Part shown: one piece after another, positions 17,097 to 25,770 of the stretch | Position numbering within the stretch: position 1 is the stretch's first letter | Layout of the letters: every line of letters begins with the position of its first letter | Source of the DNA: Bacillota bacterium | Lineage (GTDB): Bacteria > Bacillota > Clostridia > Lachnospirales > Lachnospiraceae | Assembly (NCBI GenBank): GCA_023439505.1 | Contig: JAEXNR010000062.1 | Coordinates: 310,001-374,000, forward strand | Length of the DNA: 64,000 nt | Direction of reading: 5' to 3' | Notes under the pieces: model-generated | What the model saw: the letters and a program-made list of their open reading frames with translations, nothing else | Told to the model about the DNA's origin: nothing | Database searches by the model: none | Program-made: the position numbers and the translations under genes

Positions 17097-17854
17097 TCGA
17101 TATAATTAAAGTGATTGGCAATAAACTTAAAGAGGTTGAAGAGAAGGAAAATGTGAAGATTTTGCACGCAGTAGAATCAGGAAGTCGTGCATGGGGTTTT
17201 GCTTCACCAGATAGTGATTATGATGTCCGGTTTATCTATGTACGTAAAAAGGAAGATTACCTTTCCTTAAAAGAAAAACGTGATGTTATTGAATGGCAGC
17301 TTGATGAAACACTCGATATCAACGGCTGGGATCTGAAAAAAGCATTACAGCATTTCCATAAGTCAAATGCAACCTTATTCGAATGGAGCAATTCCCCAAT
17401 CGTTTATCAAACATCAAATGAGTGGCAGGAGATTTATGAGGTTGCAAAGAATTATTTCTCTATAAAATCATCCATGTATCATTATTATGGTACAGCAAAT
17501 GGTAATTTTCTTGAATATCTACAGGAGACTGATGTTAAATATAAGAAGTATTTTTATGTAATACGACCGCTTTTAGCTTGTAGGTATATTAGAGAAAAGG
17601 CAGCTCCACCACCGGTTCTATTTTCAGAACTAATGAAAATGGATTTACCGTATGAAATTGAAAGAGAAGTACTAAAACTACTTGAAATAAAGGCTAACTC
17701 ACCGGAAATAGGACAAGGAAAAAGAATTGATATACTGAATCAATATATTGAGGAGGAGCTTGCAATCTATAAGGATTATGTAAGTACGCTTGAGGATGAT
17801 AGGAAGGTTGAGTGGGATGAACTGGATAGGTTGTTTATCAAAATTATAATATAA
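17093..17854 (+). CDS. Predicted nucleotidyltransferase (PF10127, RlaP-like)
   Basis: A 253-residue protein with the nucleotidyltransferase motif GSRAWGFASPDSDYDVRFIYV at about residues 27-47; Gly-Ser and the Asp pair would bind metal and nucleotide. The conserved downstream segment DINGWDLKKALQHFHKSNATLFEW is typical of PF10127. Members transfer a nucleotide to an unknown target; phage T4 RlaP is a named relative. Its ATG overlaps the stop of the truncated nucleotidyltransferase before it. It lies among toxin-antitoxin and recombinase genes, so a defence or stability role is possible but not shown. Confidence 0.82.
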   Translation: MIDIIKVIGNKLKEVEEKENVKILHAVESGSRAWGFASPDSDYDVRFIYVRKKEDYLSLKEKRDVIEWQLDETLDINGWDLKKALQHFHKSNATLFEWSNSPIVYQTSNEWQEIYEVAKNYFSIKSSMYHYYGTANGNFLEYLQETDVKYKKYFYVIRPLLACRYIREKAAPPPVLFSELMKMDLPYEIEREVLKLLEIKANSPEIGQGKRIDILNQYIEEELAIYKDYVSTLEDDRKVEWDELDRLFIKIII

Positions 17855-17943
17855 GTATTCATAATTCAGCCGGAGATAACCTTAATGATATTTAAATCAT
17901 AATGTGTTTTAGAGTGATAAATATATAAATAAGATAAAAAAAC

Positions 17944-17974
17944 AAAACCCTGTGAGAATTACTCACAGGGTTTT
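17944..17974. terminator. Bidirectional terminator
   Basis: A 13-bp perfect stem AAAACCCTGTGAG/CTCACAGGGTTTT with a 5-nt loop, A-rich on one side and T-rich on the other. It serves both the nucleotidyltransferase (plus) and the recombinase (minus), whose stop codon it overlaps. Confidence 0.85.
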
Positions 17975-19445
17975 AAACTTTCCACACTATTTCAATTTCA
18001 TCTTCAAACACCATGATTTTATCGATAATACGACTTACCAAAAACTTTTTCTCGTCAAAGCTTAGTTGGTTGAAGATGACATTCTTGAATTTATTAGGAG
18101 CTTCCACTTTAGTAGAACCAAGATTTATTAGGAGCTCATTGCGCTTTTTATCCAGCTTTTCGATTTCGCTATTAATATATTTCATGGAGATGTCGGATGC
18201 TTCAGATAGAGAAACTATGAGTTTTTCAATCTTCTGATCAATTTTCTCAAGCTCAATTTTTTGCTTGTTTTCAGACGGTGTAGGAACACATTTGCTTTTA
18301 TCTAACGTACATTCTTTCATTGCATTTTCTAATTCTATCTGGACAGCATTTTCGATCTCACTGATTTTAATATTGTAGCTCCTAACATCACATACATGCA
18401 AGTTGGTACGTCCGCTGCAGTGCAGATATAGCTGCTCATTATATTTGCGGATAGCAAGCGAATAACCACATTTTCCACATTTTATGTAACCGGATAACCA
18501 AGATAATTTGCCTTTCCCAGTGTTCTTAATTTGCTTGTTATTATCCAGCTTATATTGGCACTTTAACCAGATATCTGCTGGGATAGTACCAGGAAAGTTA
18601 GTGAGTGAAACCACATGATTTTCGAGCTTAGTATACTTTCTATCAGATGCAGATCTTCTTCCCACAATATGGGCAGAAGTATCTCCGATATAAAAATCAA
18701 CTGGGTTGGAAAAGGAAACACCTTTTCCTCGATAATACTTATATATATCTGCTGTAGCTTCAACATAGACAGGATTATGTAGGATTCTTGATATAGCAAC
18801 ATTATCCCATGTTTTACGCTTCATACATGAGATGCCCTCTTCTGATAATTCCTTAGCTATCATTCCAAGTGAAACATCTTCACCAGCATATTCGAAAAAT
18901 ATCCTTTTTACTATTTCCATATCATTATTAGGTTTAAGGGTGGGAACCTTTTTACCTTCTTCGTTATTCATTTTCGTGTTGTCAAATCCAAGTGGTGCAG
19001 GTCCACCTGGCCAACTACCATGCTTAATCCGGGAATAATAATTGTCCTTTACACGCTCAGCTATCGTTTCTCGCTCAAGCTGGGCGAAAACCATAATTAT
19101 ATGAAGCATAGCTCTCCCCATAGGTGAAGAGGTATCAAATTTTTCATTTATGGAAATAAACTCGACATTTCGTTCTTGAAACTTTGACCATGCCTGACCG
19201 AAGTCGGCTATTGATCTGCTGAAACGATCAAGACGATAAACTACTACTTTAGTAATTAAACCGTCTTTGACGTCCTTCATTAGCTGTTCGAACTGTGGAC
19301 GATTTGTGTTCTTACCACTAAATCCTTTATCAGAATAGATTTTGGTGGCCTCAGAACCACATTCTTTTTTACACATATCTATTTGACTTTCAATGGATAT
19401 ACTATCCTTTTTATCTATAGATTGCCTTGCGTAGATAGCGATCAC
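17973..19445 (-). CDS. Large serine recombinase (intact) in element 2
   Basis: A 490-residue recombinase. The resolvase domain has Ser9 in IAIYARQS and the arginine motif YRLDRFSRSIADF, with MLHIIMVFAQLERE toward its end. The Recombinase domain follows, then a zinc ribbon (CGKCGYSLAI, then LHCSGR and HVC) and a coiled-coil tail. The frame opens at GTG 19454, but that overlaps the ribosome site AGGAGG; the GTG at 19445, 8 nt after it, is chosen. It belongs to a different subgroup from the element 1 enzyme. It points toward the left end of element 2, 2.5 kb away, and is the only intact recombinase in the element, so it may excise element 2 or a smaller nested unit. Confidence 0.9.
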   Translation of the reverse strand: MIAIYARQSIDKKDSISIESQIDMCKKECGSEATKIYSDKGFSGKNTNRPQFEQLMKDVKDGLITKVVVYRLDRFSRSIADFGQAWSKFQERNVEFISINEKFDTSSPMGRAMLHIIMVFAQLERETIAERVKDNYYSRIKHGSWPGGPAPLGFDNTKMNNEEGKKVPTLKPNNDMEIVKRIFFEYAGEDVSLGMIAKELSEEGISCMKRKTWDNVAISRILHNPVYVEATADIYKYYRGKGVSFSNPVDFYIGDTSAHIVGRRSASDRKYTKLENHVVSLTNFPGTIPADIWLKCQYKLDNNKQIKNTGKGKLSWLSGYIKCGKCGYSLAIRKYNEQLYLHCSGRTNLHVCDVRSYNIKISEIENAVQIELENAMKECTLDKSKCVPTPSENKQKIELEKIDQKIEKLIVSLSEASDISMKYINSEIEKLDKKRNELLINLGSTKVEAPNKFKNVIFNQLSFDEKKFLVSRIIDKIMVFEDEIEIVWKV

Positions 19446-19485
19446 TAAGGCCACCTCCTTTCTTTATAAATTTTGTGTTAATGGT

Positions 19486-19638
19486 CTAACTATTTTTCTT
19501 CTGTCTATGTATTACGGGATATTCTTGATCAGTATCTATTTTATTAATAGTTCGAAAAACTAAGGTATAAACCTGATTGAGTTTCTTAATTCTATCTGAG
19601 GATTTTCTGTATTCCGGGTATTTGTTTATTACCTTCAT
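19486..19638 (-). CDS. Small basic protein before the element 2 recombinase
   Basis: A 50-residue frame with a strong ribosome site (AAGGAGG, 9 nt before the ATG). It begins MKVINKYPEYRKSSDRIKKL and is rich in Lys, Arg and Asn. It ends 40 bp before the recombinase start, on the same strand. I do not recognise the family. The pairing of a small ORF with a recombinase is also seen in element 1, although the two small proteins show no obvious similarity. Confidence 0.6.
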   Translation of the reverse strand: MKVINKYPEYRKSSDRIKKLNQVYTLVFRTINKIDTDQEYPVIHRQKKNS

Positions 19639-19970
19639 AGGTTTCAACCTCCTTATTTATTCATAGTTATCATATGCAATCAAAATATACTTTTATTACT
19701 GTTGTTTCGACAGGGTTGTCCAAGTATTAGCCGTACGGGGTAGTCTATTGCTATTACGGTAGATAGCTACTGTATTTTAAAGATAGAATTAAATCACTTA
19801 TCTTAACTTTATAGGAAGTTGAATAATGCAGTAGACATCCTTTGTATTGTTTTGTAAGTATATTATGGGGATAAACAACAAGGCGGTTATGTCATGAGAA
19901 ATTGTATCTTTTTTTGGTCAGTATGTCATTTGTTGGTCTGTATTTAAAAAAATATATATCAGATAACAAA
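19639..19970. other. Intergenic region without recognised features
   Basis: No gene, strong promoter or terminator is evident apart from the ribosome site of the small ORF at its left edge. A short dyad GTAGatagCTAC occurs near 19760. Confidence 0.4.
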
Positions 19971-20354
19971 CTATTTTACATTACCAATTTGTGAATGTTT
20001 ATTAGTCAGTACGTCAATACCCTTACTTTCTCCATCTCTATCGATAAGGTCATTATATAGCTTGCCCCAATCATTGAGAGGTCTGATTTTAGCAAGAAGT
20101 TCATCAATTACATCCTTATCCTCACATGTCTCGGCAGCATAAATGAGGTCCTCAACAAGATAATTTCCGAGTCGACGGTATTTAAAATTATGTTTCAGTC
20201 TTTTATTTCTGCCTCTAAGCTCGTTATAAGCATCTTGAAGATTGTCCTTTTCCTTTTCAAGTTCAGATGCGTAATCTTGGGTAATCTTATAGTTCTCAAC
20301 TTCATGCTCAAGATACTTAATACGAGTCTGCAATCCTCTGTGTTCGGAATTCAT
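19971..20354 (-). CDS. Hypothetical coiled-coil protein
   Basis: A 127-residue charged protein. The first two thirds (TRIKYLEHEVENYKITQDYASELEKEKDNLQDAYNELRGRNKR) form a predicted coiled coil. The C-terminal part (VEDLIYAAETCEDKDVIDELLAKIRPLNDWGKLYNDLIDRDG) is helical. No signal peptide or known domain was recognised. It could be the tail of a larger mobilisation or replication protein whose start has been lost; no good ribosome site is visible before the ATG at 20354. Confidence 0.4.
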   Translation of the reverse strand: MNSEHRGLQTRIKYLEHEVENYKITQDYASELEKEKDNLQDAYNELRGRNKRLKHNFKYRRLGNYLVEDLIYAAETCEDKDVIDELLAKIRPLNDWGKLYNDLIDRDGESKGIDVLTNKHSQIGNVK

Positions 20355-20409
20355 TCTCTTACGATATTCTGTGATACGAATTATTCCATATCTATATCAA
20401 CAATGTGGC

Positions 20410-20508
20410 TTAAAAAAATATCACCAATGATGATATAAATAATATCAGCAATGATGATACAAAAGATGTCTACAATGACGATATAAAAAATATCTACAAT
20501 AGGGATAA
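20410..20508 (+). repeat. Degenerate tandem repeat, unit about 24 bp, four copies
   Basis: Successive units share the pattern AATATC-x-CAATGATGATATA with scattered changes (ATCACC, ATCAGC, GTCTAC, ATCTAC variants). Read on the plus strand they encode an 8-residue repeat of the NDDIKNIY type in an open stretch with no start codon. This suggests a fragment of an Asn/Asp-rich repeat gene or replication slippage. Confidence 0.6.
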
Positions 20509-20618
20509 TGGTGCAGATTAAAGCAACAAAGAGGAAGAGCTAACCCTAAATTATTTTAGGGTTACAAATGCCATGATTTATGATATAAACATGCTATAAA
20601 GTACGGAGGAGAACAAAC

Positions 20619-20945
20619 ATGGATGAGCTGTATAAGGTAATAAAAGATGATGAAACGAGAGCATCTGTTCTTAAATATCTAAGATATAATGGAACGAATA
20701 TTAAATGGAATGTATTTCAGATAGTAAAAGACCTGAAGGTATATGACTTTAATCAAATTGCGTCTGTGATTCACTTTACATCAAGAAAGATTAGATGTGT
20801 TGCGAAATTCCTTATGAGATGTCTGGAAGCAACATATGAAGGCATTACATGGATTGAGGGTAAGCACAGAGAGCGTTTCATCTTCATTAATTACAATAAT
20901 TCGAAGATTATTTATGGAGCGGCTAAAGCATACCAGATGCTGTAG
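20619..20945 (+). CDS. Hypothetical protein
   Basis: A 108-residue protein with a good ribosome site (CGGAGGAG) before the ATG. It is basic and looks globular: VLKYLRYNGTNIKWNVFQIVKDLKVYDF in the N-terminal half and a C-terminal strand region (RFIFINYNNSKIIYGAAKAY). No family was recognised. It is followed by a second hypothetical gene on the same strand; both look like accessory genes of a mobile element. Confidence 0.5.
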   Translation: MDELYKVIKDDETRASVLKYLRYNGTNIKWNVFQIVKDLKVYDFNQIASVIHFTSRKIRCVAKFLMRCLEATYEGITWIEGKHRERFIFINYNNSKIIYGAAKAYQML

Positions 20946-21016
20946 AAAAGATCCGGGGTATGCAATAACCTCCTCAGTCTGATAAAGAGTTTTATTGGGT
21001 TATTACACACACAGAT

Positions 21017-21439
21017 ATGCATGTTGAATCAACAAAATATCATGCGGATGGATTTTATATATACAGCCCAACGAGAGTAATTAAAGTACTTGAACTTACG
21101 ACAGAGCAGGCTGAAGCTTTTGGATTTTATGATAGAAAGATACAAAGAACGCTTACGAAAGAACATCAGGAACTGTCAAGTAAGCGTGATAGAATCATTG
21201 CTAAACTTTATCTTTCAGGACTCGGATATAAGAAAATCTTGAAAGTACTTCCAGAGGATATGATGTGTTCTGTTAATACAATAAAGGACACGTTGATTAG
21301 GCTCGGAATAAAGGGTGATAGATCAATATTATTTGAAAAAATTAATTTTGGAAGTAGGATAAGATATTCTCGTAGGGTGCAGACTTCGCGTGAACTACCA
21401 GCTTACACTTTAAGTCAGATACCAACTGCATTTTTATAG
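21017..21439 (+). CDS. Hypothetical protein with possible helix-turn-helix
   Basis: A 140-residue basic protein. The central segment DRIIAKLYLSGLGYKKILKVLPEDMMCSVNTIKDTLIRLGI has the spacing of a resolvase- or transposase-like helix-turn-helix, hinting at DNA binding. No clear ribosome site precedes the ATG, and the tail (RYSRRVQTSRELPAYTLSQ) is unassigned. It could be a diverged or truncated gene of the same mobile unit as 20619. Confidence 0.4.
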   Translation: MHVESTKYHADGFYIYSPTRVIKVLELTTEQAEAFGFYDRKIQRTLTKEHQELSSKRDRIIAKLYLSGLGYKKILKVLPEDMMCSVNTIKDTLIRLGIKGDRSILFEKINFGSRIRYSRRVQTSRELPAYTLSQIPTAFL

Positions 21440-21449
21440 TTCGTTTACA

Positions 21450-21478
21450 TAACGTCTTCTAGGCCCTGGTCTAGAAGT
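21450..21478 (-). repeat. Second copy of a 29-bp antitoxin segment
   Basis: Matches 15963-15991 in 26 of 29 positions. Read on the minus strand both encode LLDQGLEDV, and the three differences are at third codon positions (CAA/CAG, GGA/GGC, GAT/GAC). The segment is also a near-palindrome (CTTCTAG at one end, CTAGAAG at the other). Together the copies frame the toxin-antitoxin, nucleotidyltransferase and recombinase module. Confidence 0.6.
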
Positions 21479-21510
21479 GTACTCTAAATCAGATTTTTAT
21501 GCTAAGATGC

Positions 21511-22284
21511 CTATTCGCTGGGTTTGCTTTTACTCAGTTCTTCCCTGTAGCTTGCGGGACTGATTCCTGCTACCAGTTTAAAGGTTTTGCTAAAATGAAA
21601 AGGGTCAGTATAACCGACCATGTTGGCAATCATATTGATGGTAAGGGAATGGTCACCCAACAGTTGCTTCGCAACATTAATTCGATAATTCATAATATAT
21701 TTTGACGGAGTGATATTGGTATGCTTAACAAAAATTTTTGTCAAATACGAAGGAGAGAAGGAAAAGTGGTCGGCAATCATATTGAGGTCAATCGTCTTTT
21801 GATAGTTCTGCTCTATATACTTTTTGATCAGTGCGGCGGTTTCCTCTGAATTATATTCTGTGTTTTTTTGATCAGCACTAAAAATATCCTGTGAGGATAA
21901 GAGAGTCAGCTCCAGGCGTTTTAAAATATTGACTAATTCATCGAGATTTATCGGCTTTAACAGATAGGCGAAAACACCATAATCAATTGCCGATTTTGCA
22001 TACGCAAAGTCATCATGACCGCTTAAAACAATACATTTAATGTAATTAAAATTTTGCGAAATTTGTCTGATCAGCTCAATACCATCCATAACAGGCATCT
22101 GAATGTCAGTAAATATAACATTGGGTGTCTGTTGTCGGATAAAATTAAGTGCATCCTCACCATTACTCTCAATACTGATCACCTTAAAATTTTTATTTAT
22201 GAGTTCAATGTTTTTAGCGATATTCTTGGCTATCAGCTTTTCGTCCTCGACAACCAAAACGGAAAAAAATTTATCGTCAATCAT
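21511..22284 (-). CDS. YesN-type response regulator (REC plus AraC HTH)
   Basis: A 257-residue regulator. The receiver domain has the phospho-acceptor Asp in VIFTDIQMPVMDG and the switch Lys in YLLKPIN. The C-terminal AraC-type DNA-binding pair starts near residue 155 (LNMIADHFSFSPSYLTKIF, then INMIANMVGYTDPFHFSKTFK). The start is taken at ATG 22284, 8 nt after GGAGG, not at 22299, which lies before the ribosome site. It overlaps the kinase gene by 8 bp. Such pairs control neighbouring carbohydrate ABC transporters, so the target is probably the divergent operon at 24324. Confidence 0.9.
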   Translation of the reverse strand: MIDDKFFSVLVVEDEKLIAKNIAKNIELINKNFKVISIESNGEDALNFIRQQTPNVIFTDIQMPVMDGIELIRQISQNFNYIKCIVLSGHDDFAYAKSAIDYGVFAYLLKPINLDELVNILKRLELTLLSSQDIFSADQKNTEYNSEETAALIKKYIEQNYQKTIDLNMIADHFSFSPSYLTKIFVKHTNITPSKYIMNYRINVAKQLLGDHSLTINMIANMVGYTDPFHFSKTFKLVAGISPASYREELSKSKPSE

Positions 22285-24115
22285 CGATTTTTCCTCCAAT
22301 CGTTAACAGGGCTCCTCCATGTGCCAAATTACTGATACGGAAAATATGGCTGCCCTTGTATAATAGTTTAAATCGAATGTAGATATTCATAAGTCCCATA
22401 CCGCGGATTTCCAAATTCGGAAGTAAGCCAGTTTTATTAATTTCCTCTATTTTTTTATTAAGATCATCGATTTCGGCTTGGCTAAAGCCGGTTCCGTTAT
22501 CGGATATGGTTAATTCCCAATAAGCATTCGTAATGGTTCCCGAGATACTTACCTTCCATGGGGGCTTAACGGATTTCGTGGTGAATTTGATGGAGTTTTC
22601 CACGATCAGCTGCACACAGAGCTTCGGTATTTTAACGTTCTGCATTTCATCGGGTATCGATATCTCATAGACAAGATCATCATCAAAGCGTATTTTCATA
22701 CAGCGAAGATATTCGAGGGTATGTTCAATCTCAAGCTTTAGCGGTACCAACAATTCTTTGTCGGAGGATATATATCGTAGTATACTTGAGATATTCTGGC
22801 ACATCAGATGAATCTCTTCATCCATATGCTCATCAGCCATAGATTGAATTGTTGCCAAGGAGTTATATAGAAAGTGCGGATTCATCTGTGATTGTAAGGC
22901 AAGCATACGGGACTGCATTTCCTGATTCTGTAGATTGATTTCCCGTTCCATGGATCTTTGCGCTTTTTGCTGCATCGTAACCAATGCAGAATAGAGGGTA
23001 TTAAATTCTATGATATGAGTATCAATATCAGGGAAAGTATTTTTATTTGGGTTGGATAAATCCAGCTTAAAGGATTGTACCTGCCTGTAGATTTTGGTGA
23101 TGGGTGTTGATATCAGATATGCTGCAATATAAGACAGTAACAGCATTGCAATAGCGATAATCAACAGGATGATTACATTTGCTCTGATGTATTCAAAAAC
23201 GGGGCTTAATAATTTGCTGTTTTTCACGGCAATTGCAACAGTAAATCCCGTGGAATCGGAGAGCTTGTAAAATATGTAAGTTTCTTTATCATATTTATAG
23301 GTGATAACTTCATCGCTTGTAGTTTTATCATTTTTTGATATTATCGAGGAGTAATACTCATGGTCGTTTGAACTTGAAAATTCGGGATATAATGAATTCC
23401 CACTTGGATCAAAAATGTATATTTTTTCATCATACGTTGTGGCAATATTTTTGATTTTCTTAGTTATAGAGGAAATAGGATTTTTTACCTCTATAATACC
23501 CTGAGGAATATTATATATATTGTAGTACATTTCATATAAGGATATAAAGATAGCCCCATTTTTATAAGAATAGAAATCCTCAAGCCTCTTATCCTTATCA
23601 CATGATAAGAGCTTATAATGGGGAGAAGAGATAAAGGGAGTGTACCAAGAGAAATCTTTCGCTGAAAGCATAGAGGTTGAGGTATCAAGTCCTACTCCAA
23701 AGGCACCCTTATCAAGAGAATAAAGGTAAATCTGCACAACGGGTTGATTCGGACCCAGGATTGGAGTCACTATATCAATCAGTGCTTTCGTATTCTGAAT
23801 ATTATTATAAGCAATATCCTGATTGGAAGAGAAGGATTCTTGCGCGGCATTGATGTAATTTCTAAAACGTTCCTTTATTAAATTAGAATAAGCAATATTC
23901 TGTGCTACCGTATCTAATGTCTTGGCCTCTTCATCGATATAAGAGGAAATGGTATTAGTATTCTGTGTCAATAACAAGGAGGCATTGTTCTTTATTTTTT
24001 TTGCTTGTGTGATGATAAAAAAGGACATTATAATTATCAAAACGGTAAATAAAATATAGAAGTAAGTTACAAATAGGGTGGATTTAATACTTTTTGAACG
24101 GTTCGATCGTTTCAT
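22277..24115 (-). CDS. YesM-type sensor histidine kinase
   Basis: A 612-residue membrane kinase. A transmembrane helix lies at about residues 13-36, an extracellular sensor region of roughly 270 residues follows, and a second helix is near 310-335 (VIILLIIAIAMLLLSYIAAYL). HAMP, the His_kinase domain with phospho-His in QMNPHFLYNSL, and an ATPase domain (NSIKFT, DNGTGF, GMGLMNI) complete the protein. It is cotranscribed with the response regulator. The extracellular domain likely senses a sugar, perhaps through the binding protein encoded at 24324. Confidence 0.9.
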   Translation of the reverse strand: MKRSNRSKSIKSTLFVTYFYILFTVLIIIMSFFIITQAKKIKNNASLLLTQNTNTISSYIDEEAKTLDTVAQNIAYSNLIKERFRNYINAAQESFSSNQDIAYNNIQNTKALIDIVTPILGPNQPVVQIYLYSLDKGAFGVGLDTSTSMLSAKDFSWYTPFISSPHYKLLSCDKDKRLEDFYSYKNGAIFISLYEMYYNIYNIPQGIIEVKNPISSITKKIKNIATTYDEKIYIFDPSGNSLYPEFSSSNDHEYYSSIISKNDKTTSDEVITYKYDKETYIFYKLSDSTGFTVAIAVKNSKLLSPVFEYIRANVIILLIIAIAMLLLSYIAAYLISTPITKIYRQVQSFKLDLSNPNKNTFPDIDTHIIEFNTLYSALVTMQQKAQRSMEREINLQNQEMQSRMLALQSQMNPHFLYNSLATIQSMADEHMDEEIHLMCQNISSILRYISSDKELLVPLKLEIEHTLEYLRCMKIRFDDDLVYEISIPDEMQNVKIPKLCVQLIVENSIKFTTKSVKPPWKVSISGTITNAYWELTISDNGTGFSQAEIDDLNKKIEEINKTGLLPNLEIRGMGLMNIYIRFKLLYKGSHIFRISNLAHGGALLTIGGKIDD

Positions 24116-24323
24116 TGGAGTTCGCCTCTCTCATCTGGTGTACCGGGTAAAATTATTACATATACCTGGATCACTATATACATTCCAACAGGGTGGTATA
24201 ACATCTATAATATATTCATAGCACTGAAATGTCAATAATGTATAAAATAGTTAAATATTTTATGGGATTTTTGAATATTTCTGCTAAATAGTTTATCAGA
24301 GGAAAGAAAGGAAGGAAAGTTTT

Positions 24324-25703
24324 ATGAAAAATTGGAGAAAAGTTATTGCTTTGGGGATAGCAACTATGATGTCATTAACACTAGTGGCATGTGGTTCTAA
24401 GGGGTCATCTGATGACAAGGGTAGTGCAACAAGTGCTCCTACTAGCGCAACACAGGAAACACAGGAAACACAGGAAACACAGGCACCACAGAAACAGGAT
24501 ATAACAATTTCGTTAATGGCAAGCGTGGATTTTATTCAGGATGCTGAGCTTGACTTAGGTAAGAAGTTTACAGAACAGACAGGTATCAAGGTGGATTATC
24601 AGATTGTTCCTGCAGATCAATATCCGAGCTTATTGATGACTAAGCTTAACACAGGCGAGTGTACTGATATTTTCTGTGGACAGAGCGGTAAGTTCGATAT
24701 TCGGACACAGTACAATGTTACAAAGAATGCTGTTGATTTAAGCGGTGAGAGCTGGACTAAGAATGTTGATCCCTTAGCAGCGGCAGAATTATCTGTAGAC
24801 GGTGCTGTATACGGACAGCCTATTCAGGATGTATCCTCTGTTTGGGCAATTGCGTATAACAAGCAGATCTTCAGTGATTTAGGATTGTCTATTCCTACCA
24901 ACTACGCTGAATTCAAGCAGGTTTGTGATAAAATTAAGGAAGCTGGTAAGACTCCGATCTATGAGTGTGTATCTGATGGATGGCATCATACACTTTGGTT
25001 CCCGGAAACAGCTGTTGAAGCTGAAGTAGCTACCCCCGGACTTTTTGATCAGTTAAATACTAACAAGACCACATTTGCTCAGAATGATACTTTAAAGTTA
25101 ATCTTATCTCAGATTAAGGATATGGCAGATTCGGGTTACTGGGGTGACAACTATATGTCCAACACTTATGCTGATGGTTCTAAAAACTTCGCAACAGGTG
25201 ATTATGCAATGATGGTAGCAAATCAGGGCTTTGGAACAGAAGTAAATAAGGTTGATCCTAATTTCAGCGTAGATAATATCGGATACTTCGTAATTCCTTT
25301 AGCTGATAACCAGACATTGAATGTTAATCCCTCCGGTCCTTCAAGATATATCTTCTCAGGATCCAAGAATGTAGATGCTGCAAAACAATACCTTGCATTC
25401 CTTGCATCAGATGATAGTCTTAAATACATGACCGACAATGTAGGTAAGTTTAATAAGTTACCTTACAGCAATGCACCTTCAAAATATACAGATACAATCA
25501 AAGATTTCTACAACAGATATCCTTCGCAGGTCACTGTATTGCAGACATCTGTTAAGTATGTTAATCCTCAGTGGATGGATATGGGCGCCAATATTTCAGC
25601 ATTATTACTTGGCGAAATGACTCCGGAGGATGTACTTAAAGCAATTGATAAGACAAGAGCTGATCAGGCAAAAGCGGCAAGTGATCCAGCTTGGGCTAAC
25701 TAG
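24324..25703 (+). CDS. Sugar ABC transporter substrate-binding lipoprotein
   Basis: A 459-residue extracellular solute-binding protein (family 1). The signal peptide ends in the lipobox LVACGS, followed by a Ser/Thr linker with a QET triplet repeat (residues about 38-52) probably spanning the wall. The binding domain (DITISLMASVDFIQDAEL onward) resembles those for oligosaccharides. A rho-independent hairpin separates it from the two permease genes, which would let the binding protein be made in excess. No ATPase gene lies in the cluster, so a shared MsmK-type ATPase elsewhere is expected. Confidence 0.9.
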   Translation: MKNWRKVIALGIATMMSLTLVACGSKGSSDDKGSATSAPTSATQETQETQETQAPQKQDITISLMASVDFIQDAELDLGKKFTEQTGIKVDYQIVPADQYPSLLMTKLNTGECTDIFCGQSGKFDIRTQYNVTKNAVDLSGESWTKNVDPLAAAELSVDGAVYGQPIQDVSSVWAIAYNKQIFSDLGLSIPTNYAEFKQVCDKIKEAGKTPIYECVSDGWHHTLWFPETAVEAEVATPGLFDQLNTNKTTFAQNDTLKLILSQIKDMADSGYWGDNYMSNTYADGSKNFATGDYAMMVANQGFGTEVNKVDPNFSVDNIGYFVIPLADNQTLNVNPSGPSRYIFSGSKNVDAAKQYLAFLASDDSLKYMTDNVGKFNKLPYSNAPSKYTDTIKDFYNRYPSQVTVLQTSVKYVNPQWMDMGANISALLLGEMTPEDVLKAIDKTRADQAKAASDPAWAN

Positions 25704-25711
25704 TAATAATA

Positions 25712-25751
25712 ATGAAGCCGTCTTAAGAAAATAAGACGGCTTCATTTTTTT
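25712..25751 (+). terminator. Terminator/attenuator between binding protein and permeases
   Basis: The 14-bp perfect stem ATGAAGCCGTCTTA (25712-25725) pairs with 25732-25745, followed by a T run. The permease ribosome site AGGAGG follows at once, so some read-through is expected. Confidence 0.85.
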
Positions 25752-25770
25752 AACAGGAGGAAACAAGCGT

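Noticed and set aside
20410..20508. CRISPR array
   Set aside because: Units are contiguous without unique spacers, and no cas genes are present.
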